A DNA stretch of 64,000 nucleotides, taken from NCBI GenBank assembly GCA_964354375.1, contig CAYGZQ010000013.1, positions 11,984 to 75,983 on the forward strand, written 5' to 3'. The position numbers and the translations under genes were made by a program. The stretch comes from CAYGZQ01 sp964354375 [NCBI: uncultured Planctomycetota bacterium] (GTDB taxonomy: Bacteria; JAJVIF01; JAPKYR01). The notes under the pieces were generated by a model. That model ran no database searches. It worked only from the letters and a program-made list of their open reading frames with translations, and was not told the origin of the DNA. Positions 34,277 through 43,770 of the stretch are shown piece after piece (the first letter of the stretch is position 1; the number at the start of each line of letters is the position of its first letter).

Positions 34277-37075
34277 CTAAGGCGTATAGTTGAACACTGT
34301 GGCCTCAATAGTCCCGCCGTTATCGGCGATGACGTGAATGGTGAAGTTGTAGCCGTCCACGTCCAGCGCCAGCGGAGTCCCGTCGATGGGATCCGTGGTG
34401 TCGATGGTTGTGAGCTCCAAACCCGTTTCGGCGGTCCAGTCGACCTCATATACGCGGACGACATACTGAGTACCTGTATCGAAGAGGACGGCGCACCAGT
34501 TCCAGCCCTGCTCCCAGTCCTGCTCGTACAGGTAGGTGATCGTGGGCAGCATCTCGAGGTCCACCGCCAAGGCGCCTTCAACGTACAGCTCATCGGTGGT
34601 GAAGATCTTGAGCGAGTTGCCCAGCCCGATATAGTAGAACTGACCGCCTGCCCAGTCGACCTGATAGCCGCTGCCGTAGAAGTTCCCCAGGCTGTCCAGC
34701 ATGTAGGTCATCACGGCAAGGCCCTCGAGGTCTGAGCTGAAAGTGAGGTAGCTGTCGGTATCGGCAGCCATGCGGCACTTGCCCGGATCGTTGACATCGA
34801 ATGCCTGGAACAGAGGTGGATCGAGGTCCGTGGTGTACTCGGGGAACGGGAGCCTGTAGATGCCACCGGTGAGGAACGGGTACTGCCAGAAACCGATCTG
34901 CAGGTCGCCGAGTTCCTCGGGAAGGGGCTCAGGAGCGCCGGCCTCATGAGAGTAGCACATGAGCCATGTCAGGGAATCCTGCTGGTCGTCGCCCTGCCAG
35001 CCCGGCAAACCGCCCGAAACGTCGCACGTGTGGAACCACGGCACCGCGTCGGGATCGTCGCCCGGAGGATCCCCTTCGCCCTGATCGCCCCACATTACCG
35101 TGAAGAGATCGCCCGCAACAGCCGTCTCATCGTCCTTGAGGTAGCTTATGTACCAGATGGCGGTGAGGGGGTCGTTTACCACGGGCGGGTCCATCTGCAT
35201 GGTATTGGCGGAGCAACCGGCGATGACTATGCCGTTCGAGCTCACGTCATGTCGGTTGAACGGTGCGAAGTTGAAGTTGAACCCTGACGGATATGCGTTG
35301 CCGCCCGGTCCGGACCAGTCGAGCAGATAATCGTAGAATAGCGGGGACCCGTCTGTGACTCCCCCCTCCTGGTCGACCATCCATGCGCCCTCTCCGCCGG
35401 CATCGTCATTCCGGATGCCGAGATCCGGAGAGACTGTGCTCTGGTTGGGGGCGGGGCTGTTGACAGGCATCTGGGTCTTGCCGGGAACGGGGTTCCAGCC
35501 CTGCTCCGCAGAAGCGGAGATCGTGAAGTCGTTGTCGGATGCATCCTGTGCGAGAGGTGACGGAGCGGCATCCGTAATCCGCACCTTGGCGGTCGTGGTC
35601 GGAGTATCCGGGACCGGGTCCCAGATGAAGCTTCCGTCGCTGGGTGTCGTAGGGACGATCACGTTCGGGTAAGTGGCGCCGCTGTCCGTGGAGTACTCGA
35701 TCACGACGTCGGTTATCAAATACGAGGTCCACTTGATCTCGTATGTTGTACCGATGATCGCAGTCTCTCCGCCGTTCGGGTCGGTAACAATGATGGACGG
35801 GACTGGGTTGCCCGAGGGGAGAATACCTGCTCCGAAGAGCTGGTATGCGGCCAGGGGCTGGCTCGGATAGAGAAAACCGGGCAACGGAGGCTCGTAAGTC
35901 GTTGGATCAGCGCTCACAACCGTGATGAACAGCTCCTGGTCCTCCTGGGACGTGGGCGTCACATTGCTCAGAGTCCCGGAATAGATAACCGAATTCGGAC
36001 TGGAGCCTCCACCCTGGGTCCAGGTTGCCTTGATTTCAACTTTGTCGCCCTGGTTGCTGAGGAGAGTCGGACTCTCAAGCCAGATTTCCGAGATCTCGTT
36101 CGCCGCGTTGCCGTCGGCTTGCCAGTCCCAGATCTCGATGCTGAGAATCAGGTCGCCCCCGAAAGTCTGATCATCGTTATCGTAGAACGCGGTCGATGCC
36201 GGATCCTGCGTGACGACGATCTGGTAGGCTTCCTGCTGGTTCGCTGTAGCCGGGAACTGGCTGACATTGGTCGGCGGACTGGTGGTTGGAGTATCCCAAC
36301 TGGCAGAGATGGAATACTTGAACTTGAAAGGTTTCGGAGTGCCCTGCGGGAACTGCAGGAGCATCTGTCGGGTGACTGAGCCGCTGGCGAAACTCCCGCG
36401 ACTCACGTCGGTCGGATTCGGCGGAACCTGCGTGGCGGGTATGCCCGTCGCGAAGTACTTGTAGCCGTTGACGGTGGCGAAGTTCAAGGTGAAGTTCTTG
36501 GGCGCGAGAGCGCCTTCGGTGTATCCGAAGATTTTCTCAAATGGCCCGAACTCATCGCGGTTCCACCATCTCGTGTACCCGTCGGCGTTGACCAGCCTGA
36601 GCTCACTAGGGGTCGCATAGCGCACCGTCGTGTCGTTCTTGCCGGTCGTGCTGCCGCCCCCGATGATAATGACCCGAACGTCGAATCCCCAGTAGTCGGT
36701 ACCCGGGAAGGGGTGGCTGATTGTCGTGTCGACATCGACATACGCGTTGGGGATGTCGCAGTTGGGCAGGTCGAAGGCAACCTGCAGGTTCGCAAGGCTG
36801 CCCGCGGGGGGCTGCATAAATTTCACGATGTTGAGAGTGAATTCGGCCGTTCGAAGTGGTACGACCGTCGTTTCGAGTCCCTCGGTGTCGAGGATTACCT
36901 CGCCTGATTCCCAGATGTAGCTGTTGCCTGCAGCAGAATGGTCCACGTTGGCCGTGAACTCACTGTCGCCGGTGCCGGGGGCGGTTGGGGTCTGTCCCCC
37001 GCCTCCCGAGCAGCCACACACCAGGGCTAAGATGACGAGGTAGATGAGAATCGAGGTCCTATGGGGAAAGACCAT
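34277..37075 (-). CDS. GFDV-family lipoprotein 7 with Kre9-like and propeller-like tail
   Basis: Encodes 932 residues; lipobox Ala-Leu-Val-Cys-Gly before Cys22, followed by SGGGGQTPTAPG. GFDV domain about residues 52-320: IWESGEV, a KFMQPPAG string, ISHPFPG, WGFDVRV, NADGYTRWWN, ISASWDTP and IWDWQ. Around residues 428-520 lies a Ser/Thr-rich GPI-anchor-type (Kre9/Knh1-like) domain: DPNGGETAIIGTTYEIKWTS, IEYSTDSGATY and TTAKVRITDA. The remaining ~400 residues are strand-rich and propeller-like with many acidic and aromatic residues. AGGAGG stands 6 bases before the start. Sister of GFDV lipoprotein 1: both have the QPP string where others carry CxxC, though their tails differ. A 61-residue protein follows in the same transcript. 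Confidence 0.84.
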   Translation of the reverse strand: MVFPHRTSILIYLVILALVCGCSGGGGQTPTAPGTGDSEFTANVDHSAAGNSYIWESGEVILDTEGLETTVVPLRTAEFTLNIVKFMQPPAGSLANLQVAFDLPNCDIPNAYVDVDTTISHPFPGTDYWGFDVRVIIIGGGSTTGKNDTTVRYATPSELRLVNADGYTRWWNRDEFGPFEKIFGYTEGALAPKNFTLNFATVNGYKYFATGIPATQVPPNPTDVSRGSFASGSVTRQMLLQFPQGTPKPFKFKYSISASWDTPTTSPPTNVSQFPATANQQEAYQIVVTQDPASTAFYDNDDQTFGGDLILSIEIWDWQADGNAANEISEIWLESPTLLSNQGDKVEIKATWTQGGGSSPNSVIYSGTLSNVTPTSQEDQELFITVVSADPTTYEPPLPGFLYPSQPLAAYQLFGAGILPSGNPVPSIIVTDPNGGETAIIGTTYEIKWTSYLITDVVIEYSTDSGATYPNVIVPTTPSDGSFIWDPVPDTPTTTAKVRITDAAPSPLAQDASDNDFTISASAEQGWNPVPGKTQMPVNSPAPNQSTVSPDLGIRNDDAGGEGAWMVDQEGGVTDGSPLFYDYLLDWSGPGGNAYPSGFNFNFAPFNRHDVSSNGIVIAGCSANTMQMDPPVVNDPLTAIWYISYLKDDETAVAGDLFTVMWGDQGEGDPPGDDPDAVPWFHTCDVSGGLPGWQGDDQQDSLTWLMCYSHEAGAPEPLPEELGDLQIGFWQYPFLTGGIYRLPFPEYTTDLDPPLFQAFDVNDPGKCRMAADTDSYLTFSSDLEGLAVMTYMLDSLGNFYGSGYQVDWAGGQFYYIGLGNSLKIFTTDELYVEGALAVDLEMLPTITYLYEQDWEQGWNWCAVLFDTGTQYVVRVYEVDWTAETGLELTTIDTTDPIDGTPLALDVDGYNFTIHVIADNGGTIEATVFNYTP

Positions 37076-37499
37076 CTCAAACCTCCTGGTTCGAATTTGT
37101 TTTTTTCGCCGCCCTCAGGACGGCAAGATATGCGATTTAGGGCGCCCATGTCAACATCTGAGGACCGTAATCCTGATGCCGCGAGGTCAAGTGACTTTGA
37201 GCCCCGCGCGAGAGTCCGACCGGAATGGTAAGCTCGCATGCAATGCTGACCGTTGAGCAGGTCTAATCGCTGATATCGAAGGATATCATTTTTTGCGGTC
37301 TCCTGTCAATGGAGCCGGGGGATGGGAACTCCGGTGAAGCTCTTTGTGGGCTGATTCTTAACTATGGTGACCTATCCCGCAACGGTCGATCGAGGGGGCG
37401 GCTCGGAATCGCTAATTGCGCCCCGGCAGCACCAGACTCATGCGACGGAGCGCCGCAGGTACTTCCGGGTGACCATGGCGAGATGCTATATTCGGGATA
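37076..37499. other. Intergenic region between GFDV lipoprotein 7 and tRNA-Thr
   Basis: Holds the minus-strand leader of lipoprotein 7 and a small hairpin at 37271-37294. TGCTATATT at 37484-37492 is another extended -10-like string. No coding sequence is supported; the short frames here are arginine-rich shadows. Confidence 0.4.
37271..37294 (+). terminator. Small hairpin with T6 tail
   Basis: TGATATC, GAAG loop, GATATCA, then six T. The form is that of an intrinsic terminator but the stem is AT-rich and no plus-strand gene is seen upstream; it might end an unrecognised short transcript. Confidence 0.35.
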
Positions 37500-37528
37500 T
37501 TGCCCGTGACGCTCAAGGCGTGTATACT
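37500..37528 (+). promoter_or_regulatory. Promoter of the tRNA-Thr gene
   Basis: TTGCCC (37500-37505), 17-base spacer and TATACT (37523-37528), ending 24 bases before the mature tRNA. Confidence 0.6.
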
Positions 37529-37552
37529 TCATTGCACTTGGTGATGGACCGT

Positions 37553-37627
37553 GCCGAAGTAGCTCAGTGGTAGAGCAGCTGATTCGTAATCAGCTGGTCA
37601 GGGGTTCGACTCCCCTCTTCGGCTCCA
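37553..37627 (+). tRNA. tRNA-Thr (anticodon CGT)
   Basis: A full cloverleaf with encoded CCA. The acceptor stem GCCGAAG pairs with CTTCGGC; the D-arm is GCTCAGTGGTAGAGC; the anticodon stem GCTGA/TCAGC encloses TTCGTAA, giving anticodon CGT, which reads ACG threonine codons. The T-arm is AGGGG-TTCGACT-CCCCT. Confidence 0.96.
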
Positions 37628-37698
37628 GATGAAAGGATTCCGGCGCCGTCGGCGCCGGTTCGAGTTTTGAGACGTAGTTGACGCGGTCGCGCTGGGTC

Positions 37699-38550
37699 AT
37701 GTCGAATGCGGAACGCAACGAAAGCAGGGCTCATCCCCCGGCAAGCCTGGAGGATTGGCTCCAGTTGCCTGAAAAGGCCGATGTGACGCAGGAGGATGGC
37801 GGGCCCGCTGAGACGGGCGATACGCCGGCAGAAGCCGGGTTCCCGGGTCCGGACGCTTCGGGAAATCCGCAGGAGCGTGCTGAGGCCGCGGATGCCGTTA
37901 CGATCCCGCTTTTTTCCCCTATCGACGCAGTGAGTGATGGCAATCGGGAGAGTCCGGAGGCGCCGGAAGAGGTCAGGGACACCGAACAAGAGCCGGATGG
38001 AGCAGGCGATGAGAACGCCGAAGAAATCGAGAGGCTGGAGAATATACTCGTCACCGAATTCAGTGATACATTAGCCGGCCCGGGCGCAGCGACACTTCCC
38101 CTCGGAATCGGATTACTTGTAACGGCAGTACTGACGTGGTTCCTGGGACCGATTCTTGGGTTCCTGCGCGGCTCCGGGATTTCGGGCGGTTATGCGGATT
38201 TGTCGAAAATTATCGGAGTCGTGCTGGCCCTTGCCGGTGTCCACCTGGTTTTCTACTGGACGATTCACCGTGTTTCAAATGCGGTGAAATCGAGGGAGCT
38301 CGACAGGCTGCTCGAGGAGCGTCGGACCAGGTATCCCTGCAAGTACCTTGACTGCGGGGAAATGACGAAATCGGACGACCCGGTGGACAAGGTCGAAAAC
38401 GCTGAAATGGATGTGCCGAGGGACGATGACCTTGCCTGGCAGTGCAGTCTGTTCAGCTTGAGTTTGGAGGGAAATCCGCTATGCGCCGTGTGCGACCGAT
38501 ATGAAAGGCCGGCGCTTTCGGTGGAGCGGGAAGAATACGTGGATGGTTGA
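37699..38550 (+). CDS. Membrane protein with disordered acidic N-terminus and cysteine-rich tail
   Basis: Encodes 283 residues. The first ~125 are low-complexity, rich in Glu, Asp, Pro, Gly and Ala. Two membrane helices follow (about residues 135-158, TLPLGIGLLVTAVLTWFLGP, and 175-195, IIGVVLALAGVHLVFYW). The cytoplasmic-looking tail contains CKYLDCGEM and later QCSLFSL with LCAVCDRYE, five cysteines that could bind a metal such as zinc. ATG 37699 is the first start that avoids the post-tRNA spacer. I do not recognise a family; the layout could suit a membrane-bound sensor or scaffold, but nothing supports that directly. Confidence 0.65.
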   Translation: MSNAERNESRAHPPASLEDWLQLPEKADVTQEDGGPAETGDTPAEAGFPGPDASGNPQERAEAADAVTIPLFSPIDAVSDGNRESPEAPEEVRDTEQEPDGAGDENAEEIERLENILVTEFSDTLAGPGAATLPLGIGLLVTAVLTWFLGPILGFLRGSGISGGYADLSKIIGVVLALAGVHLVFYWTIHRVSNAVKSRELDRLLEERRTRYPCKYLDCGEMTKSDDPVDKVENAEMDVPRDDDLAWQCSLFSLSLEGNPLCAVCDRYERPALSVEREEYVDG

Positions 38551-38672
38551 CCTTTCGGAGCAGTTGGCATTTCGGGATTGCCAAGAGGGATTAAATCTGT
38601 TAGGATAGCAGTCTACTTTCCGGGTCGAGCCCGGCTGGCGATATGACTATCACGATTGGAGGACGCCTCTTA

Positions 38673-39353
38673 ATGCGTCGATACCTTGTTTCCTTACTTG
38701 CTGCGGTGCTGTTGATTCTGCTGGCAGGCTGCGGCGGCAATGGTCCGGTGTGGCCCGGCGACCCCAAGCCGCCGGTGACGCCTCCTCCCGGACCGAATCC
38801 CGGCGGCGCTGCGTACCAGTTGCAGGTCTACATCGGTCTCTCCAAGACGACCGGCAACGCACCGATGCCGGTGAATATGTGGGCGAACGTGAAAGGCGGG
38901 AAAGGGCCCTATTACTACAGGTGGGATGTTAACGGCGACGGATGGTGGGACTACGGCGGGATCGGCGTTAGCGAAGTGGGCATCCACTATTCGTCCGCCG
39001 GTGTGTACCATATCCTCCTCGAAGTGGAGGATTCTCTCGGGCAGGCGTACCACGCGACCGGCCTGGTCCAGGTGAAACCCTCCGGTCCCGCGGCTTCACC
39101 CGCTGCGATCCCGGGCGTGGGTGTCGCGCCGATCATGGTGACGCTGGACGGGTCGGGATCGTACGATATTGACGGCGATGTCGTGTACTGGGAGTGGGAT
39201 TTCGAGTCCGACGGCGTCTGGGACTACGAGTCCGACACGAGCGGCGTTACGACCGCGGTATACGAATTACCGGGCACTTACAACGCATCGTTGCGTGTCA
39301 CCGACGATGACGGGCTTACCGACATAGCGTCAGTGCAGATCATCGCGCTTTAG
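38673..39353 (+). CDS. PKD-domain lipoprotein
   Basis: Encodes 226 residues. The signal ends Leu-Leu-Ala-Gly before Cys20, followed by GGNGPVWPGD and a Pro-rich linker. Two PKD-type Ig-like domains follow: the first with YYYRWDVNGDGWWDYGG and YHILLEVEDSLGQ, the second with VTLDGSGSYDIDGDVVYWEW and NASLRVTDDDG. PKD domains are extracellular spacers or protein/glycan-binding modules. The ATG at 38673 has GGAGG 10 bases upstream and opens the lipoprotein signal; an earlier ATG at 38643 would precede that site. Followed by a strong terminator. Confidence 0.85.
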   Translation: MRRYLVSLLAAVLLILLAGCGGNGPVWPGDPKPPVTPPPGPNPGGAAYQLQVYIGLSKTTGNAPMPVNMWANVKGGKGPYYYRWDVNGDGWWDYGGIGVSEVGIHYSSAGVYHILLEVEDSLGQAYHATGLVQVKPSGPAASPAAIPGVGVAPIMVTLDGSGSYDIDGDVVYWEWDFESDGVWDYESDTSGVTTAVYELPGTYNASLRVTDDDGLTDIASVQIIAL

Positions 39354-39386
39354 ACTTGCAGAATAGGTAAGGCCAGCGAAAGGATC

Positions 39387-39414
39387 AGCCCCCGTATCTC
39401 TCGGGGGCTTTTTT
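39387..39414 (+). terminator. Intrinsic terminator of the PKD lipoprotein gene
   Basis: AGCCCCCG, 7-base loop, CGGGGGCT and six T in all. Confidence 0.88.
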
Positions 39415-39589
39415 GTGCGAAAGCCGCTCCGCCGGAGAGACCGGCTGAGTTGGCCGCCGAAAGCACCGGTGATGGTTTACTGAGAAACTATCTCCAGCGG
39501 GTCTGCTTGGCTCTCGGTTGCCTGGTCCGCGCCCGCGATCTCTCGGGGCAGTGAAGCTCGCGGGGAGTTTCAGCGGGGAGAAGCTCCTC

Positions 39590-41776
39590 TTAGAACACCG
39601 CTTCGCCTTCGCCTGAATCGTCGTCGGAGTCGGTTCCCTCGTCGCCGGACTGGCCTTCGTCGGCCCCTGCGCTGTCCGAGTCGCCCTCGGAACCGTCGTC
39701 TGCCGGAAGCTCCGCGGCGGTTTCATCTTCATTTCCCTCATCCTGCCTGAGATTGCCGAAGACATCGCCCTGGGCGGCCATGGCCCTGAGTTGCTCGAGG
39801 GAATAATCTTCTGGGTCGACTCCGAGCTCCTTTGCGAGGGTCTGGATCTCCTGCTCGGTCAGGAGGTCGGCCTGGGAGGTCGAGTCCATGGCTTTAGTCT
39901 GGCGCGGCGGGAAGCCAGCGGGGAAGGTCTCGTCGGGCATCTCCGCGAGGACTTTCATCATGTAATCGTGCCAGATAAGCGCGGGGTATCGTCCGCCGGT
40001 GACCTTAGCCATGGCAGAGTTGTCGCGGTTACCGATCCACACGCCGGTGACAATGGAAGGCGTGAAGCCGATGAACCAGGCGTCGCGCCAGTCGTCCGTG
40101 GTGCCGGTCTTGCCTGCGATGTGGTGACCCGAGATACGCGCATGCGTGCCCGTGCCGCTTGTGACCACCGTCTCCATCATGTTGACGAGCAGGCGGATGG
40201 GATTGGCGTCGACCACCCGCTGGGGCGATCCGGTGTGACTGTAAAGGACGTTGCCGCGGGAATCGGTGATGCGCTCGATGGCGTAGGGCTCGTTCCTGAC
40301 ACCGTCATTCGCGAATGTGCCGTAGGCCGACGTGTGTTCGAGGAGCGTGACCTCGCTCGTCCCTATGCCCATCGACAGGGAGGGCCGGATCTCCGACTTG
40401 ATTCCGCATGTATGGGCGACATCGGCGACATCCTGCGCGCCCACGATGTCGACGATTCTGACGGCAGGGACATTGCGACTCGCCGCGATAGCGCTTCTCA
40501 GGCTGATTACGCCGCGAAACCCGCTGTCGTAGTTCTTCGGTCGATAAGTGCCCCATCCGGCGAGGTGGAACTCGACCGGCTGGTCCCGCACCAGGCTGTT
40601 CGGCGAATATCCGTCCATCATGGCCCGCAGATACACGTAGGGCTTGAAGCTGGAGCCCGGCTGTCTCTTGGCCTGCCAGGCGCAGTTGAACTCGCTCGAG
40701 TCGAAATCGACACCCCCAACCATCGCGCGTATTGCTCCCGTGCGTACGTCGATGCTGACCAGAGCGCCTTCGCTCACTCTGGCGCTGTTGAACGATGCAA
40801 CCTTCTCGGTGACAACCTTCTCCGCCTCGGCCTGCCATTCGTGGTTGACCGTCGTGTAGATCCTCAGTCCGTCGGTGTACAGGCGTCGGAGTCCGAATTT
40901 CTCCTGGACCTCGTTGATGACGTAGGTGCAGAAGTACGGGTGCTGGAGTCCGGTGAAACCGACATCGTGCCGTCCCGCGAGGACGATCTCGGCCTTGTCG
41001 GCCTGGTCGAACTCCTCTTGCGTGACGTAACCTTCCTCGATCATGCGGCTGAGCACGTGGGTACGTCTCGCCCTGGCGGCATCCATGCCGGCGTATGGCG
41101 AGAGTCGACTGGGGGCCTGCGGCAGGCCTGCCAGAAGAGCGCATTCCGCAAGATCGCATTCGGAGACCGATTTCCCGAAGTACGTCTGAGCGGCCGCCTC
41201 GACTCCGTACGCGTTCGAGCCGAAGTAAACCTGGTTGAGGTAGAAAGTGAGAATCTCGTCCTTGGAGTATTTCTGTTCGATTTTTACGGCCAGGATGATT
41301 TCGGCGATCTTCCGCTCGAAAGTCGCCTGGGGGGTCAGGTAGAGTGCCCGCACGAGCTGCTGAGTGAGAGTGCTCGCGCCCTGACCCTTTATGTCGCCGC
41401 TAGCAAGATTCTCTTTGACCGCACGAGCGATGCCCCTGACATCGAAGCCCGGATGACTGTAAAAGTCCTTATCTTCGGTGGCCACGATGGCGTCGCGAAG
41501 GTCCTGCGGGATCTGGTGCCACCCCACCAGGACCCGGTTTTCCTCCCCGAACACGTCCCCGAGAAGAGTGCCGTCGGACGCGTAGATCTTGCTCGTCATG
41601 GCAAGATCGGGCACCCCCAGGCTCTCGATCATCGGCATGTCCTTGACTACTTCGGACAGGAAGCCGTTCACGAAGGCCGTCAGGCACAGAAGGAAGAAAA
41701 CCAGGAGGAAAAGGAGGACTTTCAGCACGGCAAACAGCTTGAGGAAAAACCACTGGATTGCTCTGAATACGATCAT
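39590..41776 (-). CDS. mrcA: Bifunctional penicillin-binding protein 1A (transglycosylase/transpeptidase)
   Basis: Encodes 728 residues. It polymerises lipid II into glycan strands and cross-links peptides in the periplasm. An N-terminal membrane helix (residues ~8-38) is followed by the GT51 domain: catalytic Glu in ATEDKDFYSHPGFD, then GASTLTQQLVR and DEILTFYLNQVYFG. The transpeptidase domain has SSFKP (active-site Ser), SRN and KTGTT motifs in order. The last ~60 residues are an unusual run of Asp, Glu, Ser and Gly, probably disordered. ATG 41776 is chosen; the longer frame begins at a TTG upstream of the likely promoter. Divergent from the HtrA gene. Confidence 0.94.
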   Translation of the reverse strand: MIVFRAIQWFFLKLFAVLKVLLFLLVFFLLCLTAFVNGFLSEVVKDMPMIESLGVPDLAMTSKIYASDGTLLGDVFGEENRVLVGWHQIPQDLRDAIVATEDKDFYSHPGFDVRGIARAVKENLASGDIKGQGASTLTQQLVRALYLTPQATFERKIAEIILAVKIEQKYSKDEILTFYLNQVYFGSNAYGVEAAAQTYFGKSVSECDLAECALLAGLPQAPSRLSPYAGMDAARARRTHVLSRMIEEGYVTQEEFDQADKAEIVLAGRHDVGFTGLQHPYFCTYVINEVQEKFGLRRLYTDGLRIYTTVNHEWQAEAEKVVTEKVASFNSARVSEGALVSIDVRTGAIRAMVGGVDFDSSEFNCAWQAKRQPGSSFKPYVYLRAMMDGYSPNSLVRDQPVEFHLAGWGTYRPKNYDSGFRGVISLRSAIAASRNVPAVRIVDIVGAQDVADVAHTCGIKSEIRPSLSMGIGTSEVTLLEHTSAYGTFANDGVRNEPYAIERITDSRGNVLYSHTGSPQRVVDANPIRLLVNMMETVVTSGTGTHARISGHHIAGKTGTTDDWRDAWFIGFTPSIVTGVWIGNRDNSAMAKVTGGRYPALIWHDYMMKVLAEMPDETFPAGFPPRQTKAMDSTSQADLLTEQEIQTLAKELGVDPEDYSLEQLRAMAAQGDVFGNLRQDEGNEDETAAELPADDGSEGDSDSAGADEGQSGDEGTDSDDDSGEGEAVF

Positions 41777-41799
41777 GACTTTAGGGGTTCTTTTGTGAC

Positions 41800-41827
41800 A
41801 CAATAATGTCTCATAAAACCCACACAA
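41800..41827 (-). promoter_or_regulatory. Putative promoter of the PBP1A gene
   Basis: On the minus strand TTGTGT (41822-41827), 16-base spacer and TATTGT (41800-41805), ending about 24 bases before the start codon. Confidence 0.45.
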
Positions 41828-42055
41828 TATGTTACCACGTGCGGGCTCGGAAGACTAAAGGCACGAAAGGTTCCAAACCCGGACATGAGATGGGAGAACT
41901 GAGACGCAGGTTCAGGGGAAGGGGTCGGCGCCAGCGATCTCGGGATTGACAAAGCCGATTTTCTTTGAACCTGGATGCGGAGGATGAGTCTAATGTCAAC
42001 GGGACTGAGGGGACTGGCGAGGTCGTGGAGATCGACAGAGCCTGGCAAGGCGGCC

Positions 42056-42084
42056 TTCCCAATCCTCCCGGTTAAAACGATAAT
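42056..42084 (+). promoter_or_regulatory. Putative promoter of the HtrA-type protease gene
   Basis: TTCCCA (42056-42061), 17-base spacer and GATAAT (42079-42084), 31 bases before ATG 42115. Confidence 0.45.
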
Positions 42085-42114
42085 ATTTGCGCAATCGACC
42101 AGAGGTGAAAAACC

Positions 42115-43710
42115 ATGGATCCACGCACAGCGAGTCAACGCAGGGGAGCGGTGTTGCTTGTAGTGTTTTTCGCGCTTCTGCTCGGGGTAATGAGCGGAGT
42201 GCTGCTGGCCACAGGATTGGACTGGGTGCCTCACACGCGGGCGACGGACGGACAGAGCGCCGATCTGAAGCCGAGCGAATTCCTGACCGACACCCAGGAG
42301 AGCTTCCGGGACCTCGTGGCCGCCGTTCGCCCCGCGGTGGTGAGTATCCAGGCGGAGGGCCAGAGCACAGCGGTCTCGATGATGCCGTTCGACATGCAGG
42401 ATCCCTTCAAGATGTTCGGCATGCCGAGCCCGTTCGATGACAGGGGCCAGGGCCAGGACAACGGACAGGGACAGGGTCAGGATCAGTACATGATTCCCGA
42501 GGTCGCCGCGGGCAGCGGATTCATCGTCGACCCCAAGGGATATATCCTGACTAACAACCATGTCGTGGCGAACGCCGACAAGGTGAAAGTGGTGCTCGAC
42601 AGCGGGAAGGAGTACCAGGCTCAGATCGTCTGGAAGGACCCGGACACCGATGTAGCGGTGCTGAAGATAGAGGACCAGGATCCGCTTCCCTACGTTGCGC
42701 TGGGCGACTCGGACGCGCTCCAGGTCGGCGACTGGGTGATGGCGGTAGGGAATCCGTTCGGGTATCTTGCCGGAACCGTGACGATCGGGATTGTGTCCGC
42801 CACGAACAGGGAATACCTGCAGCTGCCGGGGGACACCTACTACCAGAATTTCATTCAGACCGACGCTGCGATCAATCTTGGGAACTCCGGCGGTCCGCTC
42901 GTGGACATTTACGGCCACGTAGTCGGCATAAACACGGCTATAGCGGCACAGGGCAGCGGAATAGGGTTTGCGACGCCGATCAACATGGCCAAGTTTGTAT
43001 ATGACAGTTACATGCAGAACGGCGAGGTCGTGAGGGGATGGATCGGGGTGACGATCCAGAACCTGGACGCCGACCTTGCCAAGACCATGGGGCTGGGCGA
43101 CACCCGCGGCTCACTCGTGGCCGAGGTCCGCTCCGGCGATCCCGCGGATAAGGCTGGTCTGAGAGCCGGGGACGTCATACTGGAAGTGGGCGGGCAGAAA
43201 GTGGTCAGCACCCAGACCGCGTCGCGGTTGATAGCTACTCTTCCTGTCGGCAAACCCGCGGACATGAGAATCTGGCGTGACGGTCAGGAAATGACGATAA
43301 CGGTCACGCCTGAGAGGAGGGAGATGACCGCCGCGGCACAGCCAACGGGTGGCGAGGAGAAGGATCAGGGCACCGGCAAGACCCCGAAGAATGAGGAGTA
43401 CCTCGGACTGCAGGTTGAGGAACTCAACAGCGACATCCTCAAGGAGTACGATCTCCCGCAGGGTACCGTGGGGGTTATTGTGACCGCCGTCGATCCCGCA
43501 AGCTCCGCCTACTCCAAGGGCCTCAGGGAAGGCGTCGTGATTGTGGCGATCAATCGCCAGGATATCGACAGCCTGGGTACCTACGAGCGCCTCATGTCCG
43601 AGGCCCACGATGCATGGGCAAAGGACGGTTCGAACGTGCTCATACGCTTCCTTATCTACGATCAGAAGACCGGATGGACACGTCAATTCATGGCACTTCC
43701 GTTTGAGTGA
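42115..43710 (+). CDS. htrA: HtrA/DegP-type periplasmic serine protease with two PDZ domains
   Basis: Encodes 531 residues. An N-terminal hydrophobic helix (about residues 11-33) directs export or anchors it. The trypsin-like domain has all three catalytic residues: His149 in TNNHVV, Asp179 in DTDVAVLKI and Ser258 in NLGNSGGPL. Two PDZ domains follow (about residues 303-400, GWIGVTIQNL, and 425-520, EYLGLQVEEL). HtrA proteases degrade or refold damaged envelope proteins. The loop before the protease core (about residues 105-120) is a Gly-Gln repeat (GQGQDNGQGQGQDQY), longer than usual and probably flexible. AGAGGTG lies 6 bases before ATG 42115, and a strong terminator follows. Confidence 0.94.
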   Translation: MDPRTASQRRGAVLLVVFFALLLGVMSGVLLATGLDWVPHTRATDGQSADLKPSEFLTDTQESFRDLVAAVRPAVVSIQAEGQSTAVSMMPFDMQDPFKMFGMPSPFDDRGQGQDNGQGQGQDQYMIPEVAAGSGFIVDPKGYILTNNHVVANADKVKVVLDSGKEYQAQIVWKDPDTDVAVLKIEDQDPLPYVALGDSDALQVGDWVMAVGNPFGYLAGTVTIGIVSATNREYLQLPGDTYYQNFIQTDAAINLGNSGGPLVDIYGHVVGINTAIAAQGSGIGFATPINMAKFVYDSYMQNGEVVRGWIGVTIQNLDADLAKTMGLGDTRGSLVAEVRSGDPADKAGLRAGDVILEVGGQKVVSTQTASRLIATLPVGKPADMRIWRDGQEMTITVTPERREMTAAAQPTGGEEKDQGTGKTPKNEEYLGLQVEELNSDILKEYDLPQGTVGVIVTAVDPASSAYSKGLREGVVIVAINRQDIDSLGTYERLMSEAHDAWAKDGSNVLIRFLIYDQKTGWTRQFMALPFE

Positions 43711-43737
43711 CGATAGCAGCAAGACTGGGTTTCCGGG

Positions 43738-43767
43738 AAAAGCCCCCGGCTGAGTCCGGGGGCTTTT
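43738..43767 (+). terminator. Intrinsic terminator of the HtrA gene
   Basis: A perfect 12-bp stem including its A4/T4 base (AAAAGCCCCCGG and complement) with loop CTGAGT. Confidence 0.88.
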
Positions 43768-43770
43768 CGT

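Noticed and set aside
37309-37573. Short frames between the T6 hairpin and the tRNA
   Set aside because: Low-complexity Arg/Gly sequence running into the tRNA gene; no start signal.
39791-41806. A 671-codon open frame on the plus strand opposite PBP1A
   Set aside because: PBP1A carries every expected motif; the opposite frame has no signal, motif or ribosome binding site and is a by-product of GC-rich codon usage.
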